Of a stretch of DNA of 64,000 bases, positions 8,441 to 17,509 are shown piece by piece. Under the pieces are notes generated by a model. The model was not told the DNA's origin. It searched no databases and saw only the letters and a program-made list of their open reading frames with translations. Position 1 is the stretch's first letter. Each line of letters opens with the position of its first letter. Origin of the DNA: Agapetus fuscipes. Lineage: Eukaryota; Arthropoda; Insecta; Trichoptera; Glossosomatidae. The stretch is taken from NCBI GenBank assembly GCA_951799405.1, contig OX637363.1:6324001-6388000 (forward strand), in the 5' to 3' direction. A program made the translations under genes and the position numbers.

Positions 8441-11400
8441 AAAGGGTTAATGGGAAGGGGCAACCGTTGACCCACGCTGGAGAGGCCCTGAAATCTGCTG
8501 CTACTGTCGCGACCGTGAGAGGAAAAGCCAGCAGCATTTTTATCAATGGCATAATAGATGGAGTAACTCGTGAACTACTGGTGGACACGGGAGCAACCAG
8601 GACAATTCTGAGACGCGACATAGTGGCACGAGGTAAGCAGATTGCACCAACAAAGTGGTCTCTGCACACCGCCACGGGAGAGTCAGCACAGGTGTATGGG
8701 GAGACGATTGCCACCTTCCAAATTGGCAGCACCACTTTTGATCATCGGACGTTGGTGGCCAACATTGAAGAAGACGTTATATTGGGAATGGACATACTGG
8801 ACAGATTTGGGTGCAGTTTAAATTTAAAGAAAGGGTCCATTAAAATTGGAAATGAAGAAGTCATCCTGCAAAGACGGAAAGAACTGGCTGCACGTGTTAT
8901 CCTAGCCAAGAATACCGAAGTGAAGGGGCGATCCGAGATGATAGTGAGTGCCCGCCTGGATTCCAGTAGTACAAATGACCAAATCTGTATGATAGAACCG
9001 GAGAACATGGACAATGTTAACAAAGGAGTCATGGTGGCAAGAACAGTGATTCGCGCAAAGGAGACCATTCCTGTCAAGATCATGAATGTGAACAGCTACC
9101 CAGTTAAAATGAATGAAGGTTTTGTTTTGGGCAGATGTGAGAGGATAACTTCCATTGTGCAACAGATGACAAACATGTCATGCGAAGGAAACAAATTGTC
9201 AACACAATTGGAAGCCCTGGTCCACGACGCTTCCCAAGGTCTAACCGAGGAAAACAAACGGAGAGTGAGGAGTTTGATCTGCCGCTACCAGAACATTTTC
9301 GAGGACTCTAATGGCCGTCTGGGAAGAACCAAGGTAGTGCGACATAGCATAGACACCGGAGAAGCGAGACCAATAAAACAGGCTCCAAGAAGACTACCCT
9401 TTGCAAAGCGGGAAGAAGCTGACAAGATCATCAAAGACATGAGCAAGGATGGCATCATAGAACCATCAAGTAGCCCTTGGACATCCCCGGTGGTACTGGT
9501 GAAAAAGAAGGATGGTACCACGAGATTTTGTGTGGACTACAGACTGCTCAACGATGTTACGAAAAAGGATAGTTACCCTCTGCCAAGGATTGACGACACC
9601 TTGGACACATTGGCAGGATGCACCATTTTTTCCACATTGGACCTGAAAAGTGGCTACTGGCAAGTTGAATTGGATGCCAAAGATAAGGAGAAAACTGCAT
9701 TCTCGACTGGATCTGGACTTTGGCAGTTCACCGTGATGCCATTTGGCTTATGCAATGCCCCCGCCACGTTTGAAAGGCTGATGGAGAATGTGCTGCGAGG
9801 ACTGTCATGGGAAACCTGCCTGGTATACTTGGATGACATAATCATCCTGGGAAAGGACTTCAACCATCAGTTGAGAAATCTGGAGCAAGTTTTCGGGCGA
9901 CTACAAGACGCTGGACTGAAGCTCAACCCGAAAAAGTGTAACCTGTTCAAGAAACAAGTAAATTACCTGGGACACATAGTTTCTCAACGTGGAGTTGAAG
10001 TTGACCCTGCCAAAATCAAGGCAGTAAGAGACTGGCCCGTGCTGAAGGACAAACATGAAACTAGGAGTTTCCTGGGGCTGTGCACTTATTACAGGAGGTT
10101 TGTGCCAAGATTTGCGGACATTGCAAAACCGCTCACCAAGCTTACGGAAGAAAACACTCGCTTCCATTGGAGTGATTCCTGCGCACAAGCATTTGAAGAG
10201 CTTAAGGGAAGATTAACAAGTGCCCCCATCTTGAGCTACCCACGAAAAGATGGAAAGTTCATCCTGGATACCGACGCTAGTAATGTGGGGATAGGAGGCG
10301 TCCTTTCCCAAATACAGGATGGGCATGAGACTGTTCTGGGTTACTTCAGTAAAGTGCTTTCCAAGCCAGAACGAAATTATTGCGTGACCAGACGAGAGCT
10401 TCTTGCCGTGATAAAATCAGTGGAACACTTCCGCAAATACTTGTACGGGAGAAAATTCACACTACGGACTGATCATGCTGCACTGGTTTGGCTTCTGAAA
10501 TTCAAAAACCCGGAAGGGCAAGTGGCTAGATGGATTGAAAGGCTCCAGGAGTATGATTATGACTCCGAACATAGACCTGGCACGCTTCATCGAAATGCGG
10601 ATGCATTATCCAGACGACCATGCGCCAGTGACTGCAAACATTGCAGCAAGATGGAGGACAAGGTAGCAATTGTCCAAAGGACGACCACCGAAGATGAGGA
10701 CTGGCAAGATGAAAAATTGGCGCAAGACCAACTGAATGATCCGGACTTGAAGTATGTGATGGAATGGGCGCGAGAAGGAGAAAGGCCAACCTGGGAAAAA
10801 CTCGCCCCCTTATCACCAACTGTCAAGGCTTATTGGGCTCAATGGGGATCCATAGTGATAGAAGGAGGGTTTCTGAAACGAAAGATCGAGAAGGAAGACG
10901 GCACACTTAGAAGAAAGCAAACCCTCGTTCCGAGGAGCCGAGTACCGGAAATCCTTGGACTGCTGCATGGAGGAACTTCTGGAGGACATCTAGGCGTTAA
11001 GAAGACGCTGGAGAAAGTGAAAGAGCGATTTTACTGGATCAACTGCAGCGAAGACGTCAAAGATTGGTGTCGAAAATGTGTAACCTGTGCAACGGCCAAT
11101 GGACCGCAAAGGAAAAGGCGAGCACCAATGCGTCAGTACAATGTTGGCAGCCCCTTTGAAAGAATTGCCATCGTCATAGCTGGCCCATTTCCTACAACTG
11201 AGAAGGGTAACAAGTACATCATGGTGGTGATGGATTACTTCAGCAAGTGGGTGGAAGCTTACTCAATCCCTAACCAAGAGGCCGTAACCGTGACTGAAGT
11301 TCTAGTTACCGAATTTATCAGCAGGTTTGGCGTACCCCTGGAATTACATTCTGATCAGGGAAGGAACTTTGAAGCTGCTATCTTCCAGCAAATGTGTGAG

Positions 11401-12657
11401 CGGCTAGGGATCTACAAGACCAGGACCACTGCGCTACATCCACAGTCTGATGGAATGGTGGAAAGGATGAACCGTACCGTGGGGAGGTACTTAGCCAAAG
11501 TAGTGTCCAGCCATCAGCGGGACTGGGACCGACATCTGCCTTTGTTCTTATTGGCTTACCGGTCGGCTGTTCAGGAAACGACGAAGAAGACTCCCAGCAG
11601 CATACTGTTTGGGCGAGAAATGCGACTTCCTTGTGATCTCAAATTTGGCTGCAAACCAGGTGAAGACCTAGCCGGAGAAGACTATGTGACAGACCTTCGC
11701 AGGAGGCTGGATGACATCCATGATCAGGTCCGCATGAACATCGGGGAAGCCAGCGATCAAATGAAGGAGCGCTATGACACCAGAGCTGACAGCATGGGGT
11801 ACAAAGCTGGTGACTGGGTGTGGCTTTTTGACCCCAAGAGGCGCCAAGGATACTGTCCGAAACTTCAACGTTCCTGGGACGGGCCGTACGAGATCTTGGA
11901 GCGCATCAACGATGTGGTCTACCGCATAAAAAAGAGACCAAACGGAAAACCAAGGGTCGTGCACTACAATCGCCTCTCACCATACCTAGGCGATAATGAT
12001 GACCAACCAGCCCGAAAAGTACGACAGTGCGTCGCATCCGAAAGATCACCAACCTTTGAGACGTTTTGGGAGAACGCGAAGGCAGGGCAGAAGTTTCACC
12101 ATGGAGTGACCACAGAAGTCCACAAGGACTTATTTGAGGTCACTAGGGACCACACACTGGCATGCAGTGTACCGGAAGATCTAGATATGTCTAGAGGAAT
12201 TGCACGGGTCTTCCGATACAAATTCGGAGAACCGCAACCCTCGAGCAGCCCGCAAGGAAGAGCTCTGAGACTACCGAAGGGGCGTCAACAAGCATACTGC
12301 CTGGTTGTCCCGGATTCCAGCAACCTGGAAGAGGACTACAAGGCATTGTGGGACGGCCTTGTTGAGCTGCGTGACTACATGTTGGAGGATCAGCAGGCGC
12401 GTCTGGCAATACCGAAGATGGGTGGCGGCCGCGCTAATCGAGACTGGCGGATAATCCGGAGTATGATTGAAGCAGTGTTCTCGGGAGTCGGCATCAGCGT
12501 CATGGTGTGCTGCGAGCAAGCGCAGCCGAGAGCCAGTGGGGAGAAATCCGTGGACTGCCACTTCTTCCTGACCACAGGGTGTCGACGTGGATCAGCATGC
12601 CCCTACCTACACAGAGTCAAGACTGTTCCGGGACGAAACAGTCTAGGTGGGGGGTAG
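8395..12657 (+). CDS. pol: Pol polyprotein: PR-RT-RH-IN-macrodomain-CCCH (integrase D to V)
   Basis: Open for 1420 codons. The real Pol probably starts by frameshift at about 8437. Numbering below counts codons from 8395. Aspartic protease: D64-T-G. Reverse transcriptase: YLDD at 478-481. RNase H: DTDAS around D627. Integrase: zinc site H859, H866, C892, C895, then a catalytic core with D987 and E1023 exactly 35 residues apart. The first acid, expected in the strand before the GPFP motif, is valine 927 (codon GTC 11173-11175), so strand transfer should be lost. A GPY module starts at G1163. Residues about 1240-1375 read as a macrodomain of the TARG1/ALC1-like group: KDLF, MSRGIARVF, LAIPKMGGG, then W and IEAVF in order. 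A CCCH finger follows (C1388, C1396, C1402, H1406). The stop codon abuts the 3' LTR. The lysine and aspartate used by TARG1-type hydrolases seem absent, so ADP-ribose binding rather than hydrolysis is more likely (inference). Confidence 0.92.
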   Translation: MSQASETQKTGCGKLERVNGKGQPLTHAGEALKSAATVATVRGKASSIFINGIIDGVTRELLVDTGATRTILRRDIVARGKQIAPTKWSLHTATGESAQVYGETIATFQIGSTTFDHRTLVANIEEDVILGMDILDRFGCSLNLKKGSIKIGNEEVILQRRKELAARVILAKNTEVKGRSEMIVSARLDSSSTNDQICMIEPENMDNVNKGVMVARTVIRAKETIPVKIMNVNSYPVKMNEGFVLGRCERITSIVQQMTNMSCEGNKLSTQLEALVHDASQGLTEENKRRVRSLICRYQNIFEDSNGRLGRTKVVRHSIDTGEARPIKQAPRRLPFAKREEADKIIKDMSKDGIIEPSSSPWTSPVVLVKKKDGTTRFCVDYRLLNDVTKKDSYPLPRIDDTLDTLAGCTIFSTLDLKSGYWQVELDAKDKEKTAFSTGSGLWQFTVMPFGLCNAPATFERLMENVLRGLSWETCLVYLDDIIILGKDFNHQLRNLEQVFGRLQDAGLKLNPKKCNLFKKQVNYLGHIVSQRGVEVDPAKIKAVRDWPVLKDKHETRSFLGLCTYYRRFVPRFADIAKPLTKLTEENTRFHWSDSCAQAFEELKGRLTSAPILSYPRKDGKFILDTDASNVGIGGVLSQIQDGHETVLGYFSKVLSKPERNYCVTRRELLAVIKSVEHFRKYLYGRKFTLRTDHAALVWLLKFKNPEGQVARWIERLQEYDYDSEHRPGTLHRNADALSRRPCASDCKHCSKMEDKVAIVQRTTTEDEDWQDEKLAQDQLNDPDLKYVMEWAREGERPTWEKLAPLSPTVKAYWAQWGSIVIEGGFLKRKIEKEDGTLRRKQTLVPRSRVPEILGLLHGGTSGGHLGVKKTLEKVKERFYWINCSEDVKDWCRKCVTCATANGPQRKRRAPMRQYNVGSPFERIAIVIAGPFPTTEKGNKYIMVVMDYFSKWVEAYSIPNQEAVTVTEVLVTEFISRFGVPLELHSDQGRNFEAAIFQQMCERLGIYKTRTTALHPQSDGMVERMNRTVGRYLAKVVSSHQRDWDRHLPLFLLAYRSAVQETTKKTPSSILFGREMRLPCDLKFGCKPGEDLAGEDYVTDLRRRLDDIHDQVRMNIGEASDQMKERYDTRADSMGYKAGDWVWLFDPKRRQGYCPKLQRSWDGPYEILERINDVVYRIKKRPNGKPRVVHYNRLSPYLGDNDDQPARKVRQCVASERSPTFETFWENAKAGQKFHHGVTTEVHKDLFEVTRDHTLACSVPEDLDMSRGIARVFRYKFGEPQPSSSPQGRALRLPKGRQQAYCLVVPDSSNLEEDYKALWDGLVELRDYMLEDQQARLAIPKMGGGRANRDWRIIRSMIEAVFSGVGISVMVCCEQAQPRASGEKSVDCHFFLTTGCRRGSACPYLHRVKTVPGRNSLGGG
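8431..8473 (+). promoter_or_regulatory. Probable -1 ribosomal frameshift signal
   Basis: Pol is in the -1 frame relative to Gag. Just before the gag stop lies G-GAA-AAC (8431-8437). A 6-nt spacer is followed by a possible 7-bp stem, GGGTTAA (8444-8450) with TTGACCC (8467-8473), one U-G pair, and a 16-nt loop. Heptamer-spacer-stem is the standard layout. The heptamer is imperfect because its first triplet is not homopolymeric. Confidence 0.55.
12645..12657 (+). other. Polypurine tract
   Basis: AGGTGGGGGGTAG directly abuts the 3' LTR and encodes the last Pol residues and stop. It would prime plus-strand DNA synthesis. Confidence 0.7.
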
Positions 12658-13170
12658 TGTTATGTAAATATAAATATTGAAATAAGTATGGGTAGTTATA
12701 GTGTTATGTAAATATAAATATTGAAATAAGTATGGATAGTTATAGTTATAAGAATCCTCAAAAGTATTGGTAGGTAAGATCGATAATTATGTATAAGTGT
12801 AGAATTCTCTAGGCTAAGTAGGTATTTGTTATAATTATAGGAATACTGTATTACATTTGTAGGTAGGATTTTGGTTGTGTCTAGGTAGTACGTGAATCAT
12901 CGAGAAGTAATAATTGCTCGAACCGTCTAGCGACTTTAGGTCTAGATCATACTACTCTAAAGAGTATAAAGGGTGGGAATGGCCTGCAGAGCGCCAGTAT
13001 CATAGAGACTTACAAACACATCGAAGTCATCTGATCAGTGAACCAAAACCAAGTGGAATAATCGAGAAAGTAGTGTGAAAATAAATTTTGTAACAGTGTA
13101 AAATAAATAACTTTTGAAGAAGACCTGTGTATTTTTAATTTGAAGACAATTGAACCCTAATTTCGTAACA
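12658..13170 (+). repeat. 3' LTR
   Basis: 513 bp. No mismatch to the 5' LTR found on reading, including the duplicated 44-bp terminus (12658-12701 and 12702-12745). The ATAT duplication follows at 13171-13174. Confidence 0.95.
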
Positions 13171-13833
13171 ATATTTTTGTACGTCAAATATAAGAACATA
13201 ATTTTTTATACAATAATAATCTCTTACATCTTCTTGCTATCTGCTATAGTTTCAGAGAAAATAAATTTTGAAGTGAAATATTTTCCCAAAAACCGTTACG
13301 GCGTTTCCCGTTTTTTGGTCAAAATCCGGTTTGAACGCCTTAGTGTTTGATTGTAAAAATATATAAAAAATACCATTCCCTAGAAGATTAAATTGCCTGT
13401 AAAACTGTATGGATATGAACTATTTTATCGTGAAAGGTTTGAACAGAATAGCGGTTAATCTTGTGGTAACATATTTTGCGTGATATTATGATGAAAATAT
13501 GAAATCATCATAATATTACGCAGATACTCGTGCTAGATAGGTAGGTACTTATATACAACCATCAAAATACGTTACAAAAGTTAAACCGCTATAACATACA
13601 ATCCTTTCACAATAAAATAGTAAATTTTCATACAATTTTAAAGGAAATTTAATCTTCTAGGTGATGGTATTTTTTATAAATTTTTAAAATAAAATACTAA
13701 GGCGTTCAAACCGAATTTTGAACCAAAAACGGGAACTGCCGTAAAGTTTTTTGGAAAATGCTCTGAAAGTACAGCAGATAGCAAGAATATGTAAGAGATT
13801 ATTATTGTATAAAAAATTATGTTTTTTATATTT

Positions 13834-14008
13834 TGTATTGTTTGTGTATTAACACTGTGAAAATTCATTTTGTTTCAATTTATAATTTTTGGATGAAATT
13901 TTTCAAGCAAAACACTGTTTATTTTCACTATAGACTTTATTTAAAAGATTAAAATCTTTAAAACAAAATTACGAACGTTTTCGACCTAGAAGGTCATCAT
14001 CAGGTATC
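13834..14008 (-). mobile_element. H2 retroposon with 18-bp target duplication
   Basis: 175 bp inserted in the right arm of the foldback element. The 18-bp sequence at 13816-13833 (ATTATG, T5, ATATTT) is repeated exactly at 14009-14026. On the minus strand it contains CTGATGA (13997-14003), the hairpin GACC/GGTC, GAA, palindrome AACGTT, then C (13973), the H-motif. The length of the duplication points to LINE-type retroposition. Confidence 0.7.
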
Positions 14009-14543
14009 ATTATGTTTTTTATATTTAACGTACAAAAATATCATATTTTCTATTTTGTTATTGAGTTATAAAATATATTGTAAAAAATAATATTTTACCC
14101 CCTTTTCTCCTGAACAAGAAGGGTTGGAAATACAAATTTGTAGTATGTTTATCCTCTTATTACAAGTAATGTATGTAGTATCATATTTTTTTACTTTATT
14201 TCCATGGCTCATACAACTAACTTCAAAAGATCGTTTTTTATAATTTACAAAAAAATGGCCGCATTCAAAACGCTCCAGGTTTGGAATATTTTTTTTTATG
14301 CAAAAAGCAGGTAATTAATATGGATCATTAGTTTTTACTAGTCTCTGCCTGGTAGTCGATGAGGTAGTTTGCACCATTTTTTGGCCCTCTTTGAAGAGGC
14401 CGCATCCAAAACGCTCCAGGATAGGAAAAGGCAGATCTGTGAAAAAATCATGTACTCGATGCAAACTACCAGCCTGACCATGTCTCCGCCTGGTAGTCGA
14501 GAGGTAAGGTTTCATACGTCTAGCTCTTAGACTATAAAGGTCG

Positions 14544-14742
14544 GTATGAGTCTGGCCACCCATACTGTTAAAAAATGGTTCACTTTGCCAATGTCACCCC
14601 TGTTTCAGGGAAGGACGGCAAAAGTTGCATGGTATATGTTCATTTGCGGTTTTGTTTTTAATTTGTAAGTCCACATTCAGCATTTGTATTTGTACAACAT
14701 GAGTTTGAATGTTTATATATCTTTGCAACTTAGATTATTATT
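14544..14742 (+). repeat. R1 copy
   Basis: Starts at GGTATGAGTCTGGCC without the CCTTGAC end and finishes TTTGCAACTTAGATTA. Directly follows the foldback element. Confidence 0.65.
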
Positions 14743-15094
14743 ATAGATCCAAGTTGACTTCAGAATTGAAAGGCCATCCATCATACAGTCAGCATATCTG
14801 ATTTTTCAGTCCGTATATTTCTACCCAGAGCTAATATTAAGGTTCAACCTGCAAAATAATTTCTGAAAACGTTTTCTAGACGCATCGCTGAAAGAACGCA
14901 TTGCCGGAACAAGAAATTTTAATTTTAATTTTTCTTTCTTCATTTCTTTCAATCCTGGGATTGGTTTGCAGAAATGGTCATCCATCTAGTCGTCGCTATG
15001 GCCAAGAGTTAACTTTGACTAACATGTTTGAATTAAAAAAACGCTCGTTCAAGTTCCGTCTGGTCCCTTGACGATAAATTTACAATAATACTAA
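14743..15094. other. No recognised feature
   Basis: AT-rich, no repeat or coding signal seen. Confidence 0.4.
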
Positions 15095-15250
15095 CTGCAC
15101 CGTTAAAATGTAATAATCGGATATTAGACGAACCGTTATAAGAGAACTTACATTATTCTCGACGTTTCGTTAGCGACGTATCTAACGTCTTCAGAAGACA
15201 CCCTCTCTGCACGACGACTGAGGATGAACGATGTGACTTTGGCTGGTTCA
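15095..15250 (-). repeat. H3 element with hammerhead-like core
   Basis: On the minus strand: stem I strand TCTT, CTGAAGA (15188-15194), a hairpin of GTTAG with CTAAC, GAA, palindrome ACGT, C, then stem I strand GAGA (15157-15160). A second copy is at 26150 on the plus strand. Confidence 0.5.
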
Positions 15251-15337
15251 GCGGATTTCATTGAGTTTTTATTAATTAATAATTAATTTTAAAAATGCCC
15301 AAGGATTTCAAACAAAAACTTTAAAGCAAGTTTCTGG

Positions 15338-15400
15338 CCGTGCAATTATTTTTTTGATGGATGGCATTCCTCTTCACGATTTTTTTTAATTTTGAAAATC
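15338..15400 (+). repeat. S3 SINE tail fragment
   Basis: Carries GGCATTCCTCTTCACGA followed by a T/A-rich stretch, as at the end of the S3 copy at 18085-18147. Confidence 0.4.
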
Positions 15401-15411
15401 TTCTTGATTAA

Positions 15412-16000
15412 TCTTTCTTGACTTATAGGTTGGTATGTGGCTGACCACCCATGCTGAAGAAAATGGTTCCGAAAATAGCCGGTCTGCAGTTCAGTAGTAA
15501 AACTTTGGACTTGGAATGGAAGGTTGTGGGTTCGAATCCCAGCGGAGTACAAAAAACATACCATTTATATTTTTAATTTTGCTCTTCGCAGGGTTGAAAA
15601 AGTCATAAACCTTTACCAATGACCGGTCATTAAAGGTCCATCCAGTTTTACAGCACCTGGGTCTTGCTTGAGAATTGATGCTTTGTAGCGACGGCGACCA
15701 AGCTCTGAATAGCTGAATTGGTAGAATTCTTGCATTCCATTCCGAGAGCAACGGTTCAATCTTAAGGTTTACTCAGCCTTCACAAGAAATAAAAACCGGC
15801 CCCCCGGGAGTTGGGAAACCCCCACTTCAACTGAAAAGTGGTTGGAGTGAGGCCGGCCCCCCTTACCCATAAAAATATAACGGGGATAACGCTGGCAAGT
15901 AGTTACACTATATTTGTAGCTAGTTGCGTTTTTGCCAATGTCACCCGGGTGTTTCGGGGAAGGTCGGCAAGAGCTGCAGGGTGTGTGTTCATTTGAAACG
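15412..16000 (+). repeat. R1 copy split by the S1-S2 composite SINE
   Basis: CTTGACTTATAGGTTGGTAT at 15417 through AAAATGGTTCC, then the composite at 15478-15930, then TTTGCCAATGTCACCC and on to TTCATTTGAAAC. The R1 3' end is missing. Confidence 0.65.
15478..15930 (+). mobile_element. S1-S2 composite SINE, copy 1
   Basis: S1 head and body (B box GGTTCGAATCC at 15530-15540) run into an S2 head at about 15708 with no spacer beyond the junction AAGCTCTGAATAGCTGAATT. The S2 part lacks most of its first 60 bp of body. Same order as in the composites at 20517, 46834 and 62268. Confidence 0.65.
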
Positions 16001-16500
16001 AGACTGCACCATATCTTCATTTGTATTAAAAACATTATATCTTGGTTTGAGCAATATTTTTTACATTTTAATGTCTTTTCGAAATTCCTCTACATTACTC
16101 CTTTGTGATATTTTCCCTCCGTGCTCCAGTGCTTGCCGCTGTCGTGACCTGCTCGCGCCCTCGCTTAGTATTCCGTTAGCCTGGGTTTCGGTTTAGCTTT
16201 AGACCCTCGGCGACCTTTTCACGAACCCTTGCTTTGGTTTTACAGCAGCTGCCATACGCCACACTTCTGCCTTTCATCTCGCATTTCAATATTGAATTCC
16301 CCAACTGATGTTTAACCTTAACTTACTTCTTCATTTTCATTTTCCTTCCCTTCTTTTTGTTTCTTTTCTACTTTTTCATAAGACGTGCATATTTACAACT
16401 ATTGATGTAACACATTTCATTTAATAGATAGATAGATAGATAGATTTGTTTTCACACACCATATGGTACATTACAGGTTAAACCTAATACATGCAAGAAT
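16001..16500. repeat. Unassigned region with (TAGA)n tail
   Basis: Pyrimidine-rich sequence followed by a short TAGA microsatellite at 16425-16445 and then CACACACCATATGGTAC. A microsatellite tail suggests a LINE or SINE 3' end, but no coding part is readable. Confidence 0.3.
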
Positions 16501-16510
16501 TAAATAATAA

Positions 16511-16638
16511 CGGGGCTATTCTTAGACATTTTAGTCGTCGGTTAAGCCCACGCTTTGAAAATTTTGGCAGACTTAGACGTATAGTTAATTTACATATTAT
16601 TAGAATAATTCAAAATTAAATGTCTAAGAATAGCCTCG
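16511..16638. mobile_element. M1 MITE, short copy
   Basis: Terminal inverted repeats CGGGGCTATTCTTAGACATT and ATGTCTAAGAATAGCCTCG. The interior is deleted relative to the three 245-bp copies. Confidence 0.65.
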
Positions 16639-16649
16639 TATGAGTTTTA

Positions 16650-16745
16650 GGCTTACACGTCCGGCTGATGATGCTGGAGAGATGTTTTCCGGGATCTGTT
16701 GCCGTGGTCTATAGCAGCTGGAGCTTCCGGACGTTTCGCCCATCA
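16650..16745 (-). repeat. H1 element, truncated
   Basis: The arm GGCTGATGATGCTGGAGA through CTTCCGGACGTTTCGCCCA, cut inside the hammerhead-like core where an S2 fragment begins. Confidence 0.6.
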
Positions 16746-17180
16746 CAAAAAATGAGAACCAACCCCGTGGGAGCTGGAAAACCACCACTTCAACTGAAAC
16801 GGGGCTATTCTTAAACATTTAAGCTGTCGGTTGAGCCCACGCTTTGACAAACAAATCGTGCCCGGTCTGAAAATTTCATCACCACGGTCATTCCTACCTG
16901 CCGAATTTTGTAATATTTGTTTGAAGACAAATCAGCTGTTCACTTGCGGCCATCTTGGATTGACAGGTCTTCATACAAATGCATCATTAATTTGTCAAAG
17001 CGTGGGCTCAACCGACGACTAAAATGTCTAAGAAAAGCTCCGAAAGTGGTTGGTGTGAGACCGGCCCCCCTACCCGTAAAAATAAGTAGGTCCCGAATCG
17101 CCACATGCGACCCCTTCGGGTGTAACGCAGGCTTTTAGTTACACTACATGTGTAGCTTAGTTGTGTTGCGTAGTTGCGTA
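16746..17180 (+). repeat. S2 SINE body interrupted by M1
   Basis: Left part ends CACTTCAACTGAAA (16799). Right part resumes AAAGTGGTTGGTGTGAG (17043) and runs to the AGCTTAGTTGTGTTGCG tail. AAA is present on both sides of M1. Confidence 0.65.
16800..17042 (+). mobile_element. M1 MITE, full copy
   Basis: 243 bp with inverted repeats of about 50 bp (CGGGGCTATTCTTA..., GAGCCCACGCTTTGACAAA). The interior includes GCGGCCATCTTGGATTGACA. It sits cleanly inside an S2 body with a 3-bp AAA duplication. No coding capacity. Superfamily not assigned. Confidence 0.75.
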
Positions 17181-17505
17181 GCGTCTAACACGTGGATTAC
17201 TATTTGTATGATAATTGATATCATATTCGACACCTTCCCGCCGAAATTATAGTAGTGAAGAGATCGTCAATTAATATTTATGAACATGATCCGGCCATCC
17301 ACCTACAAACTATCTAAAATTAAAATAATATTTTACTCAACGATGTTCGCACATGAATTAATACAGACAAAATTGTGCTATCACCTGACCGGACTGCTAG
17401 GGAAAAGGTACACAAATATTTTATTATTATTTGCTAGGAATGGTAGTCTCACGCAAGGCTGACGTTTGCTCGCCGAGAGAAATTTCCAAAATTCAAAAAT
17501 GTTTG
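17181..17505. other. No recognised feature
   Basis: AT-rich; the short ORF at 17280-17462 has no recognisable motif. Confidence 0.4.
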
Positions 17506-17509
17506 GAGC

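Larger units (their letters stand above)
5963..13170 (+). mobile_element. Complete Ty3/Gypsy-class LTR retrotransposon with SAP and macrodomain modules
   Basis: Two 513-bp LTRs (TG...CA) enclose gag and pol. The order protease-RT-RNase H-integrase identifies the Ty3/Gypsy lineage, and no envelope ORF is present. ATAT flanks both ends (5959-5962 and 13171-13174). I found no difference between the two LTRs, so the insertion is recent. Both reading frames are open over their whole length. Unusual features are a SAP domain in Gag, a macrodomain and CCCH finger at the end of Pol, a doubled 44-bp LTR terminus, and loss of the first catalytic aspartate of integrase. A diverged solo LTR of the same family is at 59274-59665. 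Confidence 0.95.
5599..14543. mobile_element. Foldback (palindromic) element hosting the LTR retrotransposon
   Basis: Ends are inverted: TTAATAGTGTAAGAGC near 5603 against GCTCTTAGACTATAAA near 14520, both followed inward by GAAACCTTACCTC and TACCAGGC. The arms continue inward (CATTCAAAACGCTCCAGG, ACTACATACATTACTTGTAA and so on) to a centre near 13495, where GCGTGATATTATGATG faces CATCATAATATTACGC. With the 7.2-kb retrotransposon and the 193 bp of H2 insertion plus duplication removed, the element is about 1.5 kb. The right arm also carries an internal duplication near 14340-14500. No transposase is visible, so it is non-autonomous. Confidence 0.65.

Noticed and set aside
11668..12561. Minus-strand ORFs across the end of pol, and an envelope gene
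   Set aside because: The sense pol frame is open and motif-bearing throughout; no signal peptide, transmembrane or fusion-type segment exists between pol and the LTR.
12130..12600. Reading the Pol tail as a dUTPase or chromodomain
   Set aside because: No dUTPase motif order, and the aromatic cage of a chromodomain is absent. Gly-rich loops and strand order fit a macrodomain better.
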